50,169 nucleotides of DNA, taken from IMG/VR virus record IMGVR_UViG_3300034375_011589, positions 1 through 50,169 of that record, one strand, 5' to 3'. Within the stretch, counting starts at the first letter, position 1. Each line of letters opens with the position of its first letter. The notes below the pieces were generated by a model. It was not told where the DNA came from. It was given only the letters and a program-made list of their open reading frames with translations, and did no database searches. Positions 16,271 through 25,054 of the stretch are shown here, one piece after another. This stretch comes from a virus. Both the position numbers and the translations under genes were made by a program.

Positions 16271-18940
16271 TTAAAATTTTTCAAGGGAAGTTCTACGCCA
16301 ACCGTCACTCCCTTTAATATAAAAATAATTATCGTCCCTAACCATAGTACCTACCCTACCAAATGAATCGTCTGTTGAGGTTGGGGTGTACTCTGGGACG
16401 ATATTATTTTCTTTGATTAATTCTTGTATCGCTGAAATTAACCAAGGAATTAATTCTTTATATTCTACAGTTAAAGTACCACTACCATTAACTCTTTCTC
16501 TTACTATTTGTGGTATTACTTTTTCTACTTCTTGTGCTATTAAACCAAATACTTTACCTTCTCTTAATTTCATTTCTTCTTTCCACTCAAATGAAACTGG
16601 ATTTAATAAAATGATTTTTTCTAAAGCGTTAGACAAAGTTTCCACATTATTTTTAAGGGATATATCTGAAGCTCCATCAATTATTAAACCATCACCATTA
16701 GTTTGTAAATCACTAACATTTGTAAGACCATCTATAATTAAATTTGGTACATATACTGTATTATCAGCAGTTGCTGTTATACCACTACTACCTATAACTG
16801 CACTATACAAACCACTAATAGTATTACCACTACCACCAAGTATCACAGAATAATGACCTGTATCAGCTACATTTGAATTAATACCTCCAAGAATTGCTGA
16901 ATAATCACCATACGCTCCTAATCTCCCACCTGTATTATTTGTGAAATGAGTAAATGAAGTAACCCCACTAGCAACTGTACTACTACCACCAGCATGTGAG
17001 TAATCACCACTAGCTATTGTTCCATTACCTTCTGCATGTGAAGATTCACCACTAGCTATTGTTCCATTACCTTCTGCATGTGAATATTCACCACTAGCTA
17101 TTGTACTTCTACCTTCAGCATGTGAAGCATCACTACTAGCTAGAGTATTATAACCTTCTGCGTGTGAATAATCACCACTAGCTGTTGTTTCACCACCTTC
17201 TGCGTGTGAATAAGTACCACTAGCAGTTGTTCCAGCACCTTCTGCGTGTGAATAAGCACCACTAGCAATTGTCCCACTACCTTCTGCATGTGAATAAGTA
17301 CCACCAGCAATTGTACTTCTACCTTCAGCATGTGATGTAACACCACTAGCTACAGTATTAACACCTTCTGCGTGTGAATAAATTCCACTAGCTGTTGTTC
17401 CACTACCTTCAGTATGTGAATAATCACCACTAGCAATTGTTTCAAAACCTTCTGCATGTGAAACAAGACCACTAGCAATTGAATACCTGCCTTCTGCATG
17501 TGAATAATTACCACCAGCTACTGTAAAATTTCCTTCAGCATGTGATGTATTTCCACTAGCTACCGTACTAGCACCTTCTGCATGTGACTGTTTACCACTA
17601 GCTATTGTATCACCACCTTCAGCATGTGAATTAGCACCACTAGCTATTGTATTAAAACCTTCTGCGTGTGAACTATTACCACTAGCTAGAGTATTACCAC
17701 CCTCAGCATGTGAATTAGGACCACTAGCAGTTGTTCCAGCACCTTCTGCATGTGAAGCAGCACTACTAGCTATAGTATCTTCACCTTCTGCATGTGATAA
17801 ATCACCACTAGCAGTTGTATTACCACCTTCAGCATGTGAAGATTCACCACTAGCTATAGTACTTTCACCTTCTGCGTGTGAGTAATCACCACTAGCTGTT
17901 GTTGAACTACCTTCTGAATGTGAATTAGTACCACTAGCTATTGTTCCATTACCTTCTGCATGTGAAGCATTACCACTAGCTATAGTATTTTCACCTTCTG
18001 AATGTGAAGCTTCGCCACTAGATAGAGTTAAAATACCTTCAGCGTGTGAAGTGAGACCACTAGCTATAGTACTATCACCTTCTGCATGTGATAAAACACC
18101 ACTAGCTATTGTTAGACTACCTTCTGCATGTGAAGCAATACCACTAGCTACTGATTCACTACCTTCTGCGTGTGAACCATCACCACTAGCAATTGTTAAA
18201 CTACCTTCTGCATGTGAAACAAGACCACTAGCTACTGTTTCACTACCTTCTGCGTGTGAACCAATACCACTAGCAGTTGTTACAGCACCTTCTGCATGTG
18301 AAACATCACCACTAGCAATTGTTCCACCACCTTCTGCGTGTGAAGCAAGACCACTAGCTATTGTTTCACCACCTTCTGCATGTGAACCAAGACCACTAGC
18401 AATTGTAAAACCACCTTCTGCATGTGAAACAATACCACTAGCAGTTGTTCCACTACCTTCTGCGTGTGATGTAAATCCACTAGCAATTGTAAAAGCACCT
18501 TCTGCATGTGAATAATAGCCACTAGCAGTTGTTTGATAACCCATAGCTGTAGATAATAAACCACTCGCTGTAGAACCAACATGTTGTATATTATCATGTA
18601 CTGTTATTGGTGAGCAACCATATAAATTGGTTATATATAAATCTGTTATACAATTACCAGAAGTGTTTCCAGTAAAAGAAGTTGCAGAACCATCAATAAT
18701 TAAACTATTATTAGATAATGAAATGTTAACTCCATTTGTACCAGATAATGAATATAAATTAATAGTACCACTATTAGGATTAACATCCTTATCTCTAAAC
18801 ATACCTATACCATTACCCACATTTAAACATGTTGTATTATCAATTTTAGTATTTAAAATACTGAGATTACCATCTAATTGAACATGTGTTAATGGTGTGT
18901 TTTGTGAAGTCCTTAAATAAAATGGTATTGGTAAAGGCAT
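16271..18940 (-). CDS. Fibre/adhesin protein with 37 YadA-like head repeats and C-terminal S74 intramolecular chaperone
   Basis: 889 aa. After an N-terminal ~140-residue particle-binding or beta region, residues 144-661 are 37 copies of a 14-residue unit, consensus SHAEGxxTxASGxx, typical of the trimeric YadA-head/Hep_Hag fold. A unique stretch follows (LGAYGDYSAILGGINSN, HYSVILGGSGNTISG). Then comes a peptidase S74 (endosialidase-type) chaperone domain with SDISLKNNVETLSNALEKI and FGLIAQEVEKVIPQIV; the S...K pair is the self-cleavage site in known members. The product is probably a long homotrimeric host-recognition fibre whose chaperone cuts itself off. It is convergent with the clpC-like gene, with stops adjacent. 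A GGTATTTATAA element lies 14 nt upstream. Confidence 0.9.
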   Translation of the reverse strand: MPLPIPFYLRTSQNTPLTHVQLDGNLSILNTKIDNTTCLNVGNGIGMFRDKDVNPNSGTINLYSLSGTNGVNISLSNNSLIIDGSATSFTGNTSGNCITDLYITNLYGCSPITVHDNIQHVGSTASGLLSTAMGYQTTASGYYSHAEGAFTIASGFTSHAEGSGTTASGIVSHAEGGFTIASGLGSHAEGGETIASGLASHAEGGGTIASGDVSHAEGAVTTASGIGSHAEGSETVASGLVSHAEGSLTIASGDGSHAEGSESVASGIASHAEGSLTIASGVLSHAEGDSTIASGLTSHAEGILTLSSGEASHSEGENTIASGNASHAEGNGTIASGTNSHSEGSSTTASGDYSHAEGESTIASGESSHAEGGNTTASGDLSHAEGEDTIASSAASHAEGAGTTASGPNSHAEGGNTLASGNSSHAEGFNTIASGANSHAEGGDTIASGKQSHAEGASTVASGNTSHAEGNFTVAGGNYSHAEGRYSIASGLVSHAEGFETIASGDYSHTEGSGTTASGIYSHAEGVNTVASGVTSHAEGRSTIAGGTYSHAEGSGTIASGAYSHAEGAGTTASGTYSHAEGGETTASGDYSHAEGYNTLASSDASHAEGRSTIASGEYSHAEGNGTIASGESSHAEGNGTIASGDYSHAGGSSTVASGVTSFTHFTNNTGGRLGAYGDYSAILGGINSNVADTGHYSVILGGSGNTISGLYSAVIGSSGITATADNTVYVPNLIIDGLTNVSDLQTNGDGLIIDGASDISLKNNVETLSNALEKIILLNPVSFEWKEEMKLREGKVFGLIAQEVEKVIPQIVRERVNGSGTLTVEYKELIPWLISAIQELIKENNIVPEYTPTSTDDSFGRVGTMVRDDNYFYIKGSDGWRRTSLEKF
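16958..18511 (-). repeat. 37 tandem 42-nt units encoding SHAEG repeats
   Basis: The units are in frame with no indels. Codon choice for the invariant SHAEG core differs between units (sense TCACATGC-, TCACACGC- and related variants), and the two x-x positions at the unit ends are the most variable. This is a protein-level repeat, not a CRISPR array; spacers of constant length and unique content are absent. Confidence 0.95.
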
Positions 18941-18954
18941 AAACTATTTTTTAT

Positions 18955-18962
18955 TATAAATA
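18955..18962 (-). promoter_or_regulatory. Late-promoter-like element before the repeat fibre gene
   Basis: Sense-strand GGTATTTATAATAAA, 14 nt upstream of the ATG at 18940. Member of the RTATTTATW set. Confidence 0.5.
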
Positions 18963-18982
18963 CCTCTAAAAATAAAATAATA

Positions 18983-19804
18983 CTAAAAAAGAATATTAGG
19001 ATAACTATTTGGAATATGAACAAATTCATATTTTTTATTGCCTAGTTGATTTATCACTTTTAAACCCAAATTTATTGCGTTTTCAACATCTTCCACAATT
19101 ACATACTCGTTTTTGGTGTGATAATTGTAATACCCTGCCGCAAAATTTAAACAAGGGAAATTAAATTTCTTCTTTAACATCATAGTATCAGTGTATGGAT
19201 GATTTAACCATTTAGTAAAACCATGTTCTAAAATTATATCTTTAACAGAATTGAAAAATTTACTTTCTTCTTCATATAATTTAACTCCCATCAAAGTTTT
19301 ACTCATAGTGTTATTTTCTGTAGAATCAAATTGAATTGCATACCCAACATTTTCAAAAAATTTTGGGTCAGCCTCTCTAGAACCGTTACATCCAGTTTCT
19401 TCAGCTACAGGTAAAAATATTTTACACACATCCACCATTTCCAATAATTGTAAACAAATGAAAACACCAGCTTTATCATCACCACCAATACCAGTAGGTA
19501 AACCAAACTCTGAATCATAAGCTTTTAAAGCTAATTTAAGTTCACCTTGTGCATTTGGTAATTCTTCTTCTACAACTTTCATATCAGTTAGTTGATGTAC
19601 ACTGTCTAAATGTGCAACTAAACAAGGGTAAGTGTTTGATTCACCTTTAGTGATATAAATACTCCCTAAATCATCTTGAAAATGACTAACACCATCAATT
19701 GAACTAATATACTCAATTACGTGTTTAATTAACTTATCTTCAGACCATGTATATGTTGGTACAGATAATAACTTTTTTAATTTATTTAATCTTTCTTTAT
19801 CCAT
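18983..19804 (-). CDS. M20-family metallopeptidase (peptidase T-like), single-domain form
   Basis: 273 aa. Metal-site motifs of the M20 clan are present: LVAHLDSVHQ (H65, D67), TGIGGDDKAGV (bridging Asp ~109-110), PVAEETGCNGS (catalytic/ligand E135-E136), and a late GYYNYHTKNEYV with the final His. Full PepT-type enzymes are ~400 aa and carry a dimerisation insert; here the insert appears shortened or missing, giving a single catalytic domain. It probably hydrolyses small peptides in the cytoplasm, which could recycle amino acids during infection or process a specific peptide. It lies between the fibre gene and the tmRNA promoter, with no late element upstream. Confidence 0.85.
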   Translation of the reverse strand: MDKERLNKLKKLLSVPTYTWSEDKLIKHVIEYISSIDGVSHFQDDLGSIYITKGESNTYPCLVAHLDSVHQLTDMKVVEEELPNAQGELKLALKAYDSEFGLPTGIGGDDKAGVFICLQLLEMVDVCKIFLPVAEETGCNGSREADPKFFENVGYAIQFDSTENNTMSKTLMGVKLYEEESKFFNSVKDIILEHGFTKWLNHPYTDTMMLKKKFNFPCLNFAAGYYNYHTKNEYVIVEDVENAINLGLKVINQLGNKKYEFVHIPNSYPNILF

Positions 19805-19871
19805 AAACTAAAGATAATAATAATATTTTAAAAAAAAAAATTAAATTATTTTTTTATTGAAAATTATTTTT

Positions 19872-19879
19872 TATATTTG
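19872..19879 (+). promoter_or_regulatory. Bacteroidetes-type -7 box (TATATTTG) upstream of tmRNA
   Basis: TATATTTG followed by TAC matches the Bacteroidetes TAnnTTTG -7 consensus, ~68 nt before the mature tmRNA 5' end. No clean TTTG is found at the expected -33 position; a TTG lies closer. Orientation and position support a tmRNA promoter with a processed leader. Confidence 0.5.
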
Positions 19880-19947
19880 TACTCTAATCAAAAATTAGAT
19901 ATTTAAGTTAAACAGATTATACTTATAATCTTAGTTCTTTGAAATAT

Positions 19948-20336
19948 GGGGGTGAACTGGAATTGATTGGCGTAGATAGTCATACGGGGCACGCAGTGAG
20001 AGGTTTCCTATCACTTTAATCTATGGATACAATTTTTTAAATGGCGAAACATTCGCAAAACTTCAGGCTGTAGGTCTTCTACGAACTGAAGAAGTAGCTG
20101 TAGCGTAAGACGTGACAGTGAAACGGGTCGGTCAGGACATATACCTTTGAACAGAAGTCCGTTGTTGTGGTGAAAAAACGACTGAACCCAAAATCGAGTC
20201 GTCCATTGGTTGTCAAGTTTACGATGGTGAAGAACAAACTGACTATTTCGGAATATTGAGAATCAGTATTGACCTAAGCGTGTAGTCCTTTATGGATATT
20301 GCGAGCAAGACTCGGGTTCGAAACCCGACACCTCCA
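19948..20336 (+). ncRNA. ssrA: Transfer-messenger RNA (tmRNA)
   Basis: The 5' end GGGGGTGAACTGGAATTGAT and 3' end GGGTTCGAAACCCGACACCT pair as an acceptor stem, GGGGGTG with CACCTCC. This includes the G3-U70 wobble needed for alanylation, followed by discriminator A336. The T-arm is CGGGTTCGAAACCCG. CCA is not encoded (CAA follows). The message-like part probably resumes at GGC (20043), as in Bacteroidetes tags that begin G-E. The frame then runs 21 codons, starting GETFAKLQA and ending TEEVAVA, to TAA at 20106-20108. This is much longer than the usual 8-12 residue tag and ends AVA rather than LAA. It rescues stalled ribosomes; phage copies are rare. It has its own promoter and terminator. 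Confidence 0.92.
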
Positions 20337-20344
20337 CAAAATAA

Positions 20345-20368
20345 AAAAGGTTCCTAATGGAACCTTTT
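20345..20368. terminator. Bidirectional hairpin terminator after tmRNA
   Basis: Stem AAAAGGTTCC / GGAACCTTTT with loop TAAT, followed by T-rich sequence on both strands. It separates the rightward tmRNA from the convergent leftward operon ending at 20391. Confidence 0.85.
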
Positions 20369-20390
20369 ATTGTTTTCTATGTTTTTTAGG

Positions 20391-21215
20391 TTATCTTCCT
20401 AAATTTTGCATAAATTGAGTAAAATACTTTTTAGCAATATCATTCAAACCAGACGATACTGATTGACCAGAACTTTCTGGTGGCACTTCACCACCTTTTT
20501 CTTTTCTACCAGAACCCCACATTTCTTTGTTTTGTTCTTCCACATCATCTAAAGTATTTTGTACCTGAGTTTTTTTCTTACCTAAAGCACCACATAAAAA
20601 GTCTCTAACTTGAGATTCTAAGTCTTGATAGAATTCTGTGTTGTCACCTAAATTAGTAATCGAATTACCAAAAATTTGTTCGAAACCTCCAGACATACCA
20701 GTAATTGACCTATTAATTCTTCTTATACCATATTCCAAAATACCTTTAGTTAGGATTGGTGCTAAAAAATTACAATTCATTAATTTAGGTAAATCTGTGA
20801 ATGGTACGTTACCCAAAGTGTTAGCCAAAACTTCTTTTAATTCACCATCTTTTATTCCCATAAAACCTAAAAGCCATCTATATAATCCTTCACGAATAGT
20901 TTCCCATATTGTCCCAAAAATTCCTTGGTTTTGAGACATTGTAAAAGCTGCTTGTTCATTTATTATTTTTTTGTTTTTTGTTAAATAAAGTGATAAATCA
21001 TCAGTGCTTATACCATTTCTAGAAAGTTTGTTTATCTCTCTAGAGAAATTTTCAAAAACAAGTTCTGGAGAATTATTCTTATTTTTTCTTTCAAACCTAT
21101 CTACCCATATATTTATTTTTCTTTCTTTTGATTCAGAAAGGGTAGTTCTCTCTTCATTTACTAGGTCTTCAATAAATGAAACTAATTCAGATTCTTTAAA
21201 TTGTAATTTAGACAT
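20391..21215 (-). CDS. Probable internal virion protein with capsid-targeting-like leader, 274 aa
   Basis: Family not recognised. The N-terminus SKLQFKESELVSFIEDLVNE (residues 2-21) matches the leader shared by several proteins here and ends in V-N-E|E. A second site, I-I-N-E|Q, is at residue 87. After that the protein is hydrophobic/amphipathic (QGIFGTIWETIREGLYRWLL), followed by a Leu/Ile-rich helical domain and a Lys/Gly-rich, disordered C-terminus (GSGRKEKGGEVPPESSGQ). Removal of the first ~87 residues would leave a membrane-active-looking product, as in ejection proteins. It is last in an operon of five leader-bearing or related genes (25001 to 20391). Confidence 0.75.
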   Translation of the reverse strand: MSKLQFKESELVSFIEDLVNEERTTLSESKERKINIWVDRFERKNKNNSPELVFENFSREINKLSRNGISTDDLSLYLTKNKKIINEQAAFTMSQNQGIFGTIWETIREGLYRWLLGFMGIKDGELKEVLANTLGNVPFTDLPKLMNCNFLAPILTKGILEYGIRRINRSITGMSGGFEQIFGNSITNLGDNTEFYQDLESQVRDFLCGALGKKKTQVQNTLDDVEEQNKEMWGSGRKEKGGEVPPESSGQSVSSGLNDIAKKYFTQFMQNLGR

Positions 21216-21227
21216 TATCTATTATTT

Positions 21228-23339
21228 TTATTTTCTTTTTTTATTTTTTAAGTCACCTTTTCCTGTTATACCATAACCGCTTTTAACACGTCTACTTTCT
21301 TTACCACTAAAATTATAAGCGTCATAACAATATTGTAGTACTTTGTATGTGTTAGGTCCACCAACCGTAGGTAACGCTTTAGATGCTGCACCTATAACAG
21401 CGATACACTCATTTTTAGTTGCTTTTGTATCGTTTATTCTTTCTAGATTTTCTAAACTTTCTTCAGCCTGTTTTTTACTACTATATCTACCAGCAAAATC
21501 TTGTATTTCTTCTTCAGCTGCAACATCTGGTTCAGGTACTACTGGAGTAGGTGTTTGTTGAGGTCTTGTTGGTCTTGTTGGTCTTGTAGGTGTTTGTTGA
21601 GGTTTAGTAGGTGTTGATGTTGTAGGTTCTGTTTCTGTAGTTGTTCTTACTTTGCTGATTTTATATTTATTATCTTCTTTACTATAATTAACAGTGTATT
21701 TTTGTTCTACGACTAATCTACTTTCTCCCAAGACTTCAGCCAAACCACTAACAGATTCTGTTAAAATTTCAAAATCTTTAACTCCCATAGCTAATGCTAT
21801 TGCAGCTCCTTGTAAAGCTGTAGGTTTTCTACTAGCTATTGTTGGGTTATCTTGAAGTAATTCATCAAGATATTCATCAGCTGTCCCCTCTGGACCTTCA
21901 ATGTCCATTAGATTTTCTCCAGTTTCATATATAGCACCATTAACATCAATATCTTTAGTTAACACCATGATATCTTCAGAAGCTTCTTCTTCATCTTTAG
22001 CCTTACCGAATACTTTAGCTAATTGAGCTTTGTCTTCTTCATCTGAAATTGTATATACGTTACCATCTGGAGTTTCAAAATAGTATTTATCATCAGAATT
22101 CTCAATATATTGAAATTGACCTAAATATTCTTCCTTACCAGCGTAGAAAACTATTGCCATAGTAGCGTTTCCAGCATTCATACCAACAAATAAATCTACA
22201 GTATTACCATCAAACAAACTTTTGAATTTTACTCTGTATGCTGGCATTCCTTCTGGTCTTTGAATTATTTTTTCAGTTTCACTTTTAATAATTCCTTCTA
22301 AATCTTTAGAATCATATATTTTTTTATCGTTAATTATTGTTATTGGTTTATCTCTCAATATGTTTACTATTGGTTGAAAATCTGATTCATTTAATTCCTC
22401 TAATAGATTTTCTAATAATGGTACATTATATTTTAATTGATATATTTTAGATAGATATGAACAATCACCTATTGTTCTAACAGCTTGGAAAGATTTGTAT
22501 ACATCTTCCTCCTCAGTACCAGCACCTTCAGTAGCTCCAAAAGTTAAGGTATCTATAATACCCTTACCAAAATATTTTTCACCACCTTCCATAGCGTTAT
22601 AAAGTGCATCAGCGATTTGTATTATTTCATTTTCTGATTGGAAAGTTACTGTTATATCACTATCTGACTTATCTAGTTCGTTCAAACTATCGTAATATTC
22701 TGGTGAAAATGCCATAGATAAGAAATCATCTTCTGATGGTTGTTGTCCACTTGCCCAAGCTTCTTGACCTGCGACAACATCACCTGGAAGTGGTGAACTA
22801 CCACCACCACTACCAAATTTACCAATTAAGGAAGCTCCCGTCCCCCAAGTAAGTAAAGCACCTAAACCTTTAGCTGCTTGTGCATTTACCAAACCTGGTA
22901 TATTTTTACCTACAGCACCCAATTTACTACCAGATGCAATTTTAGAAGCCAAACCAGACTTTAAAGCTTTACCACTTGCGGTTTGTAGACCTTTGGTTGA
23001 TACCCTTCCTAAACCTAATAAACTCTTACCCCAAGAAGGTAGTTTTGATAGTAGACCTCTACTTCCAAGAGCGGCACTACCTCTACCAATAGAAGCTAAT
23101 CCTCTTACAGCCCAAGGAGCTATTCTTGCGAGTGCACCAACTAAAGGAGCCCATTCGTTTAGTAAATGTGGTTTTTTACTTTTAATATCCGATTCTGTAA
23201 TTATTTTTAAATCATATTTACGATTTTTAATTTCTTTAGAATATAATCTTGATTCTTCTAAGGTAAAATCTTTATCATAATTATTCAAATGGTCAAATAT
23301 CCTTAATTCTTCATTAAGTGATTTTTTATTTTTATTCAT
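21228..23339 (-). CDS. Large leader-bearing virion protein with hydrophobic Gly/Ala segment and Cys-pair C-terminal module, 703 aa
   Basis: Not recognised as a known family. The N-terminal 62 residues are polar and end in LLNE|WAPL, a gp21-like site. They are followed by a Gly/Ala/basic amphipathic stretch (residues 63-185, such as LVGALARIAPWAVRGLASIG), then a folded acidic middle (200-560). A Pro/Thr linker follows, built from near repeats (TPTRPTRPTRPQQTP). The last ~60 residues (ECIAVIGAASKAL..., QYCYDAYNF, VKSGYGITGKGD) are shared with the 485 aa protein at 35842-37299. The architecture fits a packaged protein ejected with DNA: cleavable leader, membrane-active region, C-terminal module. 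An AATATTTATAA element lies 14 nt upstream. Confidence 0.75.
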   Translation of the reverse strand: MNKNKKSLNEELRIFDHLNNYDKDFTLEESRLYSKEIKNRKYDLKIITESDIKSKKPHLLNEWAPLVGALARIAPWAVRGLASIGRGSAALGSRGLLSKLPSWGKSLLGLGRVSTKGLQTASGKALKSGLASKIASGSKLGAVGKNIPGLVNAQAAKGLGALLTWGTGASLIGKFGSGGGSSPLPGDVVAGQEAWASGQQPSEDDFLSMAFSPEYYDSLNELDKSDSDITVTFQSENEIIQIADALYNAMEGGEKYFGKGIIDTLTFGATEGAGTEEEDVYKSFQAVRTIGDCSYLSKIYQLKYNVPLLENLLEELNESDFQPIVNILRDKPITIINDKKIYDSKDLEGIIKSETEKIIQRPEGMPAYRVKFKSLFDGNTVDLFVGMNAGNATMAIVFYAGKEEYLGQFQYIENSDDKYYFETPDGNVYTISDEEDKAQLAKVFGKAKDEEEASEDIMVLTKDIDVNGAIYETGENLMDIEGPEGTADEYLDELLQDNPTIASRKPTALQGAAIALAMGVKDFEILTESVSGLAEVLGESRLVVEQKYTVNYSKEDNKYKISKVRTTTETEPTTSTPTKPQQTPTRPTRPTRPQQTPTPVVPEPDVAAEEEIQDFAGRYSSKKQAEESLENLERINDTKATKNECIAVIGAASKALPTVGGPNTYKVLQYCYDAYNFSGKESRRVKSGYGITGKGDLKNKKRK

Positions 23340-23353
23340 AGTTCTTTTTTTAT

Positions 23354-23361
23354 TATAAATA
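23354..23361 (-). promoter_or_regulatory. Late-promoter-like element before the 703 aa gene
   Basis: Sense-strand ATATTTATAATAA, 14 nt upstream of the ATG at 23339. Member of the RTATTTATW set. Confidence 0.5.
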
Positions 23362-23389
23362 TTAATTTATTTAATAAAATTTTAGTTCA

Positions 23390-24346
23390 TTATTTTAAAG
23401 CATCAACAAAATCACCTTGGTCTTGTTTATTCATACTATTAAAGAAATCCATCCCATCTTGTGAATTTAAAAATTCTTCAAATTTACTATTTAATTTATT
23501 TTCACCCATACCTTCTATTGCTGCAGCACCAACACCAGTACCCATAAGATAATTTATAAATTTACTATATAATTTTGTTCTATTTAGTAGTCCTTTTCTT
23601 TGCATTCTAGTCAACAAACCACCACTTTGTCTAAACACTTTGATTTTACCAGTTTGTTTCGCTGCTTGTGTAAATAGATTAAGATAAGTTTTAGCATCTT
23701 TTGAGAAATTTTTGAATCCTGGTATTTTACTTATTTTACCTAATATATTCCCTAAGAAATTTTGTGTTGTTGGATTTTTCATAGTTTCTAACACCGCTTT
23801 ACCAGCTTTTGTTTTTCCCATTTCAGCAGTTATCTTGGATGCATTACCACTTTTTAATCCAGCATTAATTATTTTTGTGTTGATTTTACCACTTTTCATT
23901 ATGACAATAAATGGTTTAGCTATAGCATCTCCAACATAAGGAACTAAGGATATCAAACTTAATATACCATATAAAATATCACCTTGTCTAAAATATGAAA
24001 CAGCATTAATGGCATCAGCAACACCAGTTGGGTCTACAACACCAACAAAATCAAGAAATGTGTTGTACCATTTACTTTCATTTAATAAATCTATATCAAC
24101 TTCATCATCATCATATTCTTCATAATCTTCATCTTCCCATAATGGATTAGCTTTACCTCTACTGATAGAATAAGTGTCAGCCCATTTACCAATACTACCT
24201 GCTGGATTAGCGGGTCCTCTAGTTAAACCACTTTCCCAAGTCTTAGCACCAGTAGTACCACCACCTTCACTACCTTCTTCTTGTTCGTTAATCATTGTTT
24301 TAATGATTGTAATTAATTCAGTTTCTGTTACTTTTACTTTTTTCAT
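23390..24346 (-). CDS. Leader-bearing virion protein with pre-toxin-like DPTG segment, 318 aa
   Basis: The leader KKVKVTETELITIIKTMINE (2-21) is followed by Q, and a second site, L-L-N-E|S, is at residue 90. Directly after the second site comes VVDPTGVADAINAVSYF (103-119) and then GILSLISLVPYVGDAIAKP (127-145). This DPTG...A-x-N-A...G-D...P-x-V-G-D pattern is the pre-toxin segment found before C-terminal toxin domains in bacterial polymorphic toxins. The remaining ~170 residues are Lys-rich and helical (NLFTQAAKQTGKIKVFRQSG) with no toxin family I recognise. It is coupled to its upstream neighbour (2 nt gap). Cleavage at E90 would release a toxin-like fragment inside the capsid. Confidence 0.75.
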   Translation of the reverse strand: MKKVKVTETELITIIKTMINEQEEGSEGGGTTGAKTWESGLTRGPANPAGSIGKWADTYSISRGKANPLWEDEDYEEYDDDEVDIDLLNESKWYNTFLDFVGVVDPTGVADAINAVSYFRQGDILYGILSLISLVPYVGDAIAKPFIVIMKSGKINTKIINAGLKSGNASKITAEMGKTKAGKAVLETMKNPTTQNFLGNILGKISKIPGFKNFSKDAKTYLNLFTQAAKQTGKIKVFRQSGGLLTRMQRKGLLNRTKLYSKFINYLMGTGVGAAAIEGMGENKLNSKFEEFLNSQDGMDFFNSMNKQDQGDFVDALK

Positions 24347-24348
24347 TA

Positions 24349-24681
24349 TTAACTATTCATTTTAACGTCTACACTAACCACAACATTAACTTTACCATCG
24401 TTAGTTTTCCACTTCCAAGTCTTTTTTAGTTTATCATCTTCTAAATTTTCTGTAGTACTTTTATTTCTTAAACTAAAAGCACCTTTAGTAGCTTCTAAAT
24501 GACCAACAATATCATTAAAGGTTTTTTTCGCTATTGGATTAGCATTAGCATCTGTGGATTTAGGTTTAGTTTTATTTTTCATCGAAGAAGTTCCTTTTTT
24601 TTCTTCCAATTCATAACCTAATGTTAAATTTTCTATTATTGAAACTAATTCTGATTCCGTAAGTCTTATTACTTTTTTCAT
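24349..24681 (-). CDS. Leader-bearing small protein, 110 aa
   Basis: Not recognised. It begins KKVIRLTESELVSIIENLTL, the shared leader pattern (E-x-E-L-x-x-I-I), but lacks the terminal N-E; possible cleavage sites are the Y-E-L-E/E region at 23-27. The rest is Lys/Asn-rich with a C-terminal beta-like segment (KVNVVVSVDVKMNS). It overlaps the upstream 107 aa gene by 4 nt (ATGA-type coupling) and precedes the DPTG protein by 2 nt, so it belongs to the same operon. Confidence 0.7.
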   Translation of the reverse strand: MKKVIRLTESELVSIIENLTLGYELEEKKGTSSMKNKTKPKSTDANANPIAKKTFNDIVGHLEATKGAFSLRNKSTTENLEDDKLKKTWKWKTNDGKVNVVVSVDVKMNS

Positions 24682-25001
24682 CTACTTATTTTTTTGTTTA
24701 TCCATTCTTTTATATATTGTTTTGAGATAGTGTTAATTTTTTTATTGATTGTTGAAGTTAAATAATCTTCATCATCCGACATTTGACAAATAGCTTCTTC
24801 AATTAATTGTTCTTTAAAACCTCCTTTAATTAAATTATTTGCTTCTGTTAAATTAAAACCACCCCTATTATCATAAATAGTATCAAGAAAGGTAAATATA
24901 TTTTTTTTAAGCCCTTCTTCTGTATAATGCAGTTTTCGTTTATTAACTATATCATTTACGATATGTTCTAGATATAAACTTAATTTAAACGAATTACCCA
25001 T
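24678..25001 (-). CDS. Hypothetical helical protein, 107 aa
   Basis: Not recognised. The start is set at the ATG at 25001 (MGNSFKLSLYLEHIV) rather than the in-frame ATG at 25058, because an ATATTTATA element at 25015-25022 lies 13 nt upstream of 25001 and inside the longer reading. Charged and helical, with no leader motif. It is the first gene of the leftward five-gene operon and is divergent from the lipoprotein gene; the two promoters overlap around 25015-25054. Confidence 0.65.
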   Translation of the reverse strand: MGNSFKLSLYLEHIVNDIVNKRKLHYTEEGLKKNIFTFLDTIYDNRGGFNLTEANNLIKGGFKEQLIEEAICQMSDDEDYLTSTINKKINTISKQYIKEWINKKISR

Positions 25002-25014
25002 TTTAGAGTTTTCA

Positions 25015-25022
25015 TATAAATA
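25015..25022 (-). promoter_or_regulatory. Late-promoter-like element heading the internal-protein operon
   Basis: Sense-strand ATATTTATATGAAAA, 13 nt upstream of the ATG at 25001. It ends next to the -33 box of the divergent host-type promoter. Confidence 0.5.
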
Positions 25023-25054
25023 TTTGTATATTACAGAATAATTGATTATATTTG
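25023..25054 (+). promoter_or_regulatory. Bacteroidetes-type promoter TTTG-N20-TATATTTG for the lipoprotein gene
   Basis: The -33 TTTG is at 25023-25026 and the -7 TATATTTG at 25047-25054, with 20 nt between them. This is the same geometry as at 46155-46186. It points rightwards to the ATG at 25101. Confidence 0.75.

Noticed and set aside
16958-18511. Regular repeats as a CRISPR array
   Set aside because: The 42 nt periodicity is a coding repeat with conserved and variable codons in frame; there are no unique spacers.
18051-18515. Plus-strand ORF of 154 codons antisense to the fibre repeats
   Set aside because: Periodic Pro/Ser/Ala repeats arise purely from reading the opposite strand of the SHAEG repeats; no independent start signal.
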